Below the pieces are notes generated by a model that was not told the DNA's origin, ran no database searches, and saw nothing but the letters and a program-made list of their open reading frames with translations. This document shows, in pieces, positions 12,215 to 13,451 of a stretch of 13,451 nt of DNA; position 1 is the stretch's first letter, and each line of letters starts with the position of its first letter. The stretch is from Clostridiales bacterium (GTDB lineage Bacteria > Bacillota > Clostridia > Saccharofermentanales > Saccharofermentanaceae). Location: NCBI GenBank assembly GCA_017612755.1, contig JAGAFH010000039.1, forward strand, positions 1 through 13,451, in the 5' to 3' direction. A program made the position numbers and the translations under genes.

Positions 12215-13451
12215 ATGAAGACAAGCATGAAAAAAGCCGTATCTATTGCGGTAGCGCTTTCCATGGCAGCTTCTCTTGCTGGCTGTGCCGACAAGGCAGG
12301 CGAGGAAGTCCTTGATGCTGCAGACACTTATGCCAAGGCAATTACAGACCTTGACGCCGACAAGATCGTAGATCTTTCTTCGGATTTTGATGATGATGAG
12401 GCTGACCTTCTCTCCCAGATGCTGGGTTACGAGATCATCGTTGGTGACGAGAAGCCTGTTATCGAGGCAATTGCAGACACATTGGCCTATGAGATCGATG
12501 AGGAGTCTGTAGAGGCATCCACAAAAGACGGCGAGGGTGAAGTAGAGGTAACATTCACTTATGCTGATTATGAGGCAGTTATGGAGGATGAGGCCAATAT
12601 GACTGACGCCGATACTCTTGCATCTGCTATCAAGGATACCGACGAGACAGTGGAGAAGTCCGTTAAGATCAAGTTCGAGCTTGATGACGAAGAGTGGCTC
12701 GTTAAGAACTATGAGGATGTTCTTGAGATCTATGACTTCTTTGCGATCATGCCCGAGTTCCCTTCTAATCTCGCTGATTCCATCACAGGTACCACATGGT
12801 GGCTGGCAGATGATTCTACAACCGGCTATTACGAGAATGCATATAAGATCGAGCTTGACCTGAACTATGACTACACAGCTGACGTTTCTGAGGTCTATTA
12901 CACTGTTGAATATGAAGGTCAGGTCGTATATACAGGTTCTGACTCCCTCTGCTGGGGTTCTTATGGTTCTGACGAGGGTGCAGAGCTCACCGCTGACGGA
13001 TACCTTCCTGAAGGCGAGTACACCATCACATTCTATGACGGTAACGACAACGTTCTTGCAAGCGAGACAGCAACTGTAGCGGTCACAGCATCATCATCCG
13101 GTGGTGTTGCCCCGGAGCCTACGGATCCCGCAGCTTATTCTGATCCTGACGAGGTCTTCTTTGATGATGTAAACTTCGTAAGCTACTACGACCAGGATTT
13201 CTTTGACGCTATCAGCATCACAGCTGACAACCAGCTTGAAGCAGGCTGGTGGGACTACGGTTACACAGATGCATCCGGGAACCAGTATCAGTACTGCATG
13301 GATGGTATGACATATACGACAAATGCCGACACGATCGCTTTCTCCGTTAGGCTTTCAGACAGTTCTACGTATTCAAATTCCATTTCATTTGACTACTACT
13401 TCTTTGCTGATGACGGATCTGTTGCTGATGTAGTCTATTCCAATACGATCA
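12215..13451 (+). CDS. Acidic secreted lipoprotein of unknown function (3' truncated)
   Basis: The frame stays open from the ATG at 12215 to the right edge (412 codons visible), so the gene continues beyond the window. The start is fixed by AAGGAGGT at 12203-12210. Residues 1-24 are a lipoprotein signal: basic MKTSMKKA, a hydrophobic stretch and lipobox LAGC with C24 as the lipidated Cys. Residues 30-175 are strongly acidic and resemble small NTF2-like lipoprotein domains. About 187-290 looks like a beta-sandwich (TTWW, YTITFYDG). A Ser/Gly/Pro linker (292-312) leads to a second beta-rich domain containing GWWDYGY (344-350), cut by the edge. The acidic, Asn- and Thr-rich composition fits an extracellular protein. 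It is divergent from the response-regulator gene. I do not recognise a specific family, and no function is assigned. Confidence 0.85.
   Translation, partial: MKTSMKKAVSIAVALSMAASLAGCADKAGEEVLDAADTYAKAITDLDADKIVDLSSDFDDDEADLLSQMLGYEIIVGDEKPVIEAIADTLAYEIDEESVEASTKDGEGEVEVTFTYADYEAVMEDEANMTDADTLASAIKDTDETVEKSVKIKFELDDEEWLVKNYEDVLEIYDFFAIMPEFPSNLADSITGTTWWLADDSTTGYYENAYKIELDLNYDYTADVSEVYYTVEYEGQVVYTGSDSLCWGSYGSDEGAELTADGYLPEGEYTITFYDGNDNVLASETATVAVTASSSGGVAPEPTDPAAYSDPDEVFFDDVNFVSYYDQDFFDAISITADNQLEAGWWDYGYTDASGNQYQYCMDGMTYTTNADTIAFSVRLSDSSTYSNSISFDYYFFADDGSVADVVYSNTI

Overview
The window looks like chromosomal DNA from a Gram-positive anaerobe of the class Clostridia. The evidence is an LPXTG-type sortase-anchored surface protein built of Cna-B/SpaA domains, strong AGGAGG ribosome-binding sites, a lipobox lipoprotein, a membrane pyrophosphatase of the K+-dependent, Na+-pump-like kind, and moderate GC content. 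Family-level placement (Oscillospiraceae, Lachnospiraceae or similar) cannot be made safely from this sequence. I see no rRNA, tRNA, CRISPR array, insertion sequence or phage gene.

Left part, + strand. A 5'-truncated sortase-anchored protein (1-2113) is followed by a NudC-type NADH/NAD-capped RNA pyrophosphatase (2153-2986). The nudC promoter lies so close to the ATG that the mRNA should be leaderless. A clear terminator (3005-3037) closes this part. An extended -10 promoter then drives a membrane-bound ion-pumping pyrophosphatase (3186-5327), which ends in a terminator with a UUCG tetraloop.

Middle. The 311-bp gap 5328-5638 holds the most striking non-coding feature. It is a tandem array with an exact 53-bp period; each unit has four six-base half-sites arranged as a dyad (ATGTCC, ATGTCY, GGACAT, GGACAT at offsets 0, 12, 23, 35). 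The array runs up to a consensus-like promoter for a 1074-residue GH2 (LacZ-like) protein (5639-8863). That protein keeps the whole beta-galactosidase architecture, but every recognisable catalytic and Mg-binding position I could align is substituted, so it appears to be a conserved pseudoenzyme.

Right part. A minus-strand operon runs toward the GH2 gene: an OmpR-family response regulator (12051-11362), its membrane histidine kinase (11365-9566, ATGA overlap) and an RluF-type rRNA pseudouridine synthase (9564-8866, 1-nt gap). It converges on the GH2 gene with only 2 nt between stop codons. Divergently from the regulator, an acidic secreted lipoprotein (12215 to the right edge, 3'-truncated) starts from a 163-bp shared intergenic region. 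Its promoter overlaps a perfect 9-bp inverted repeat.

The best candidates for something undescribed are the 53-bp phased dyad array and the catalytically dead GH2 protein behind it. A linked function is inference only.
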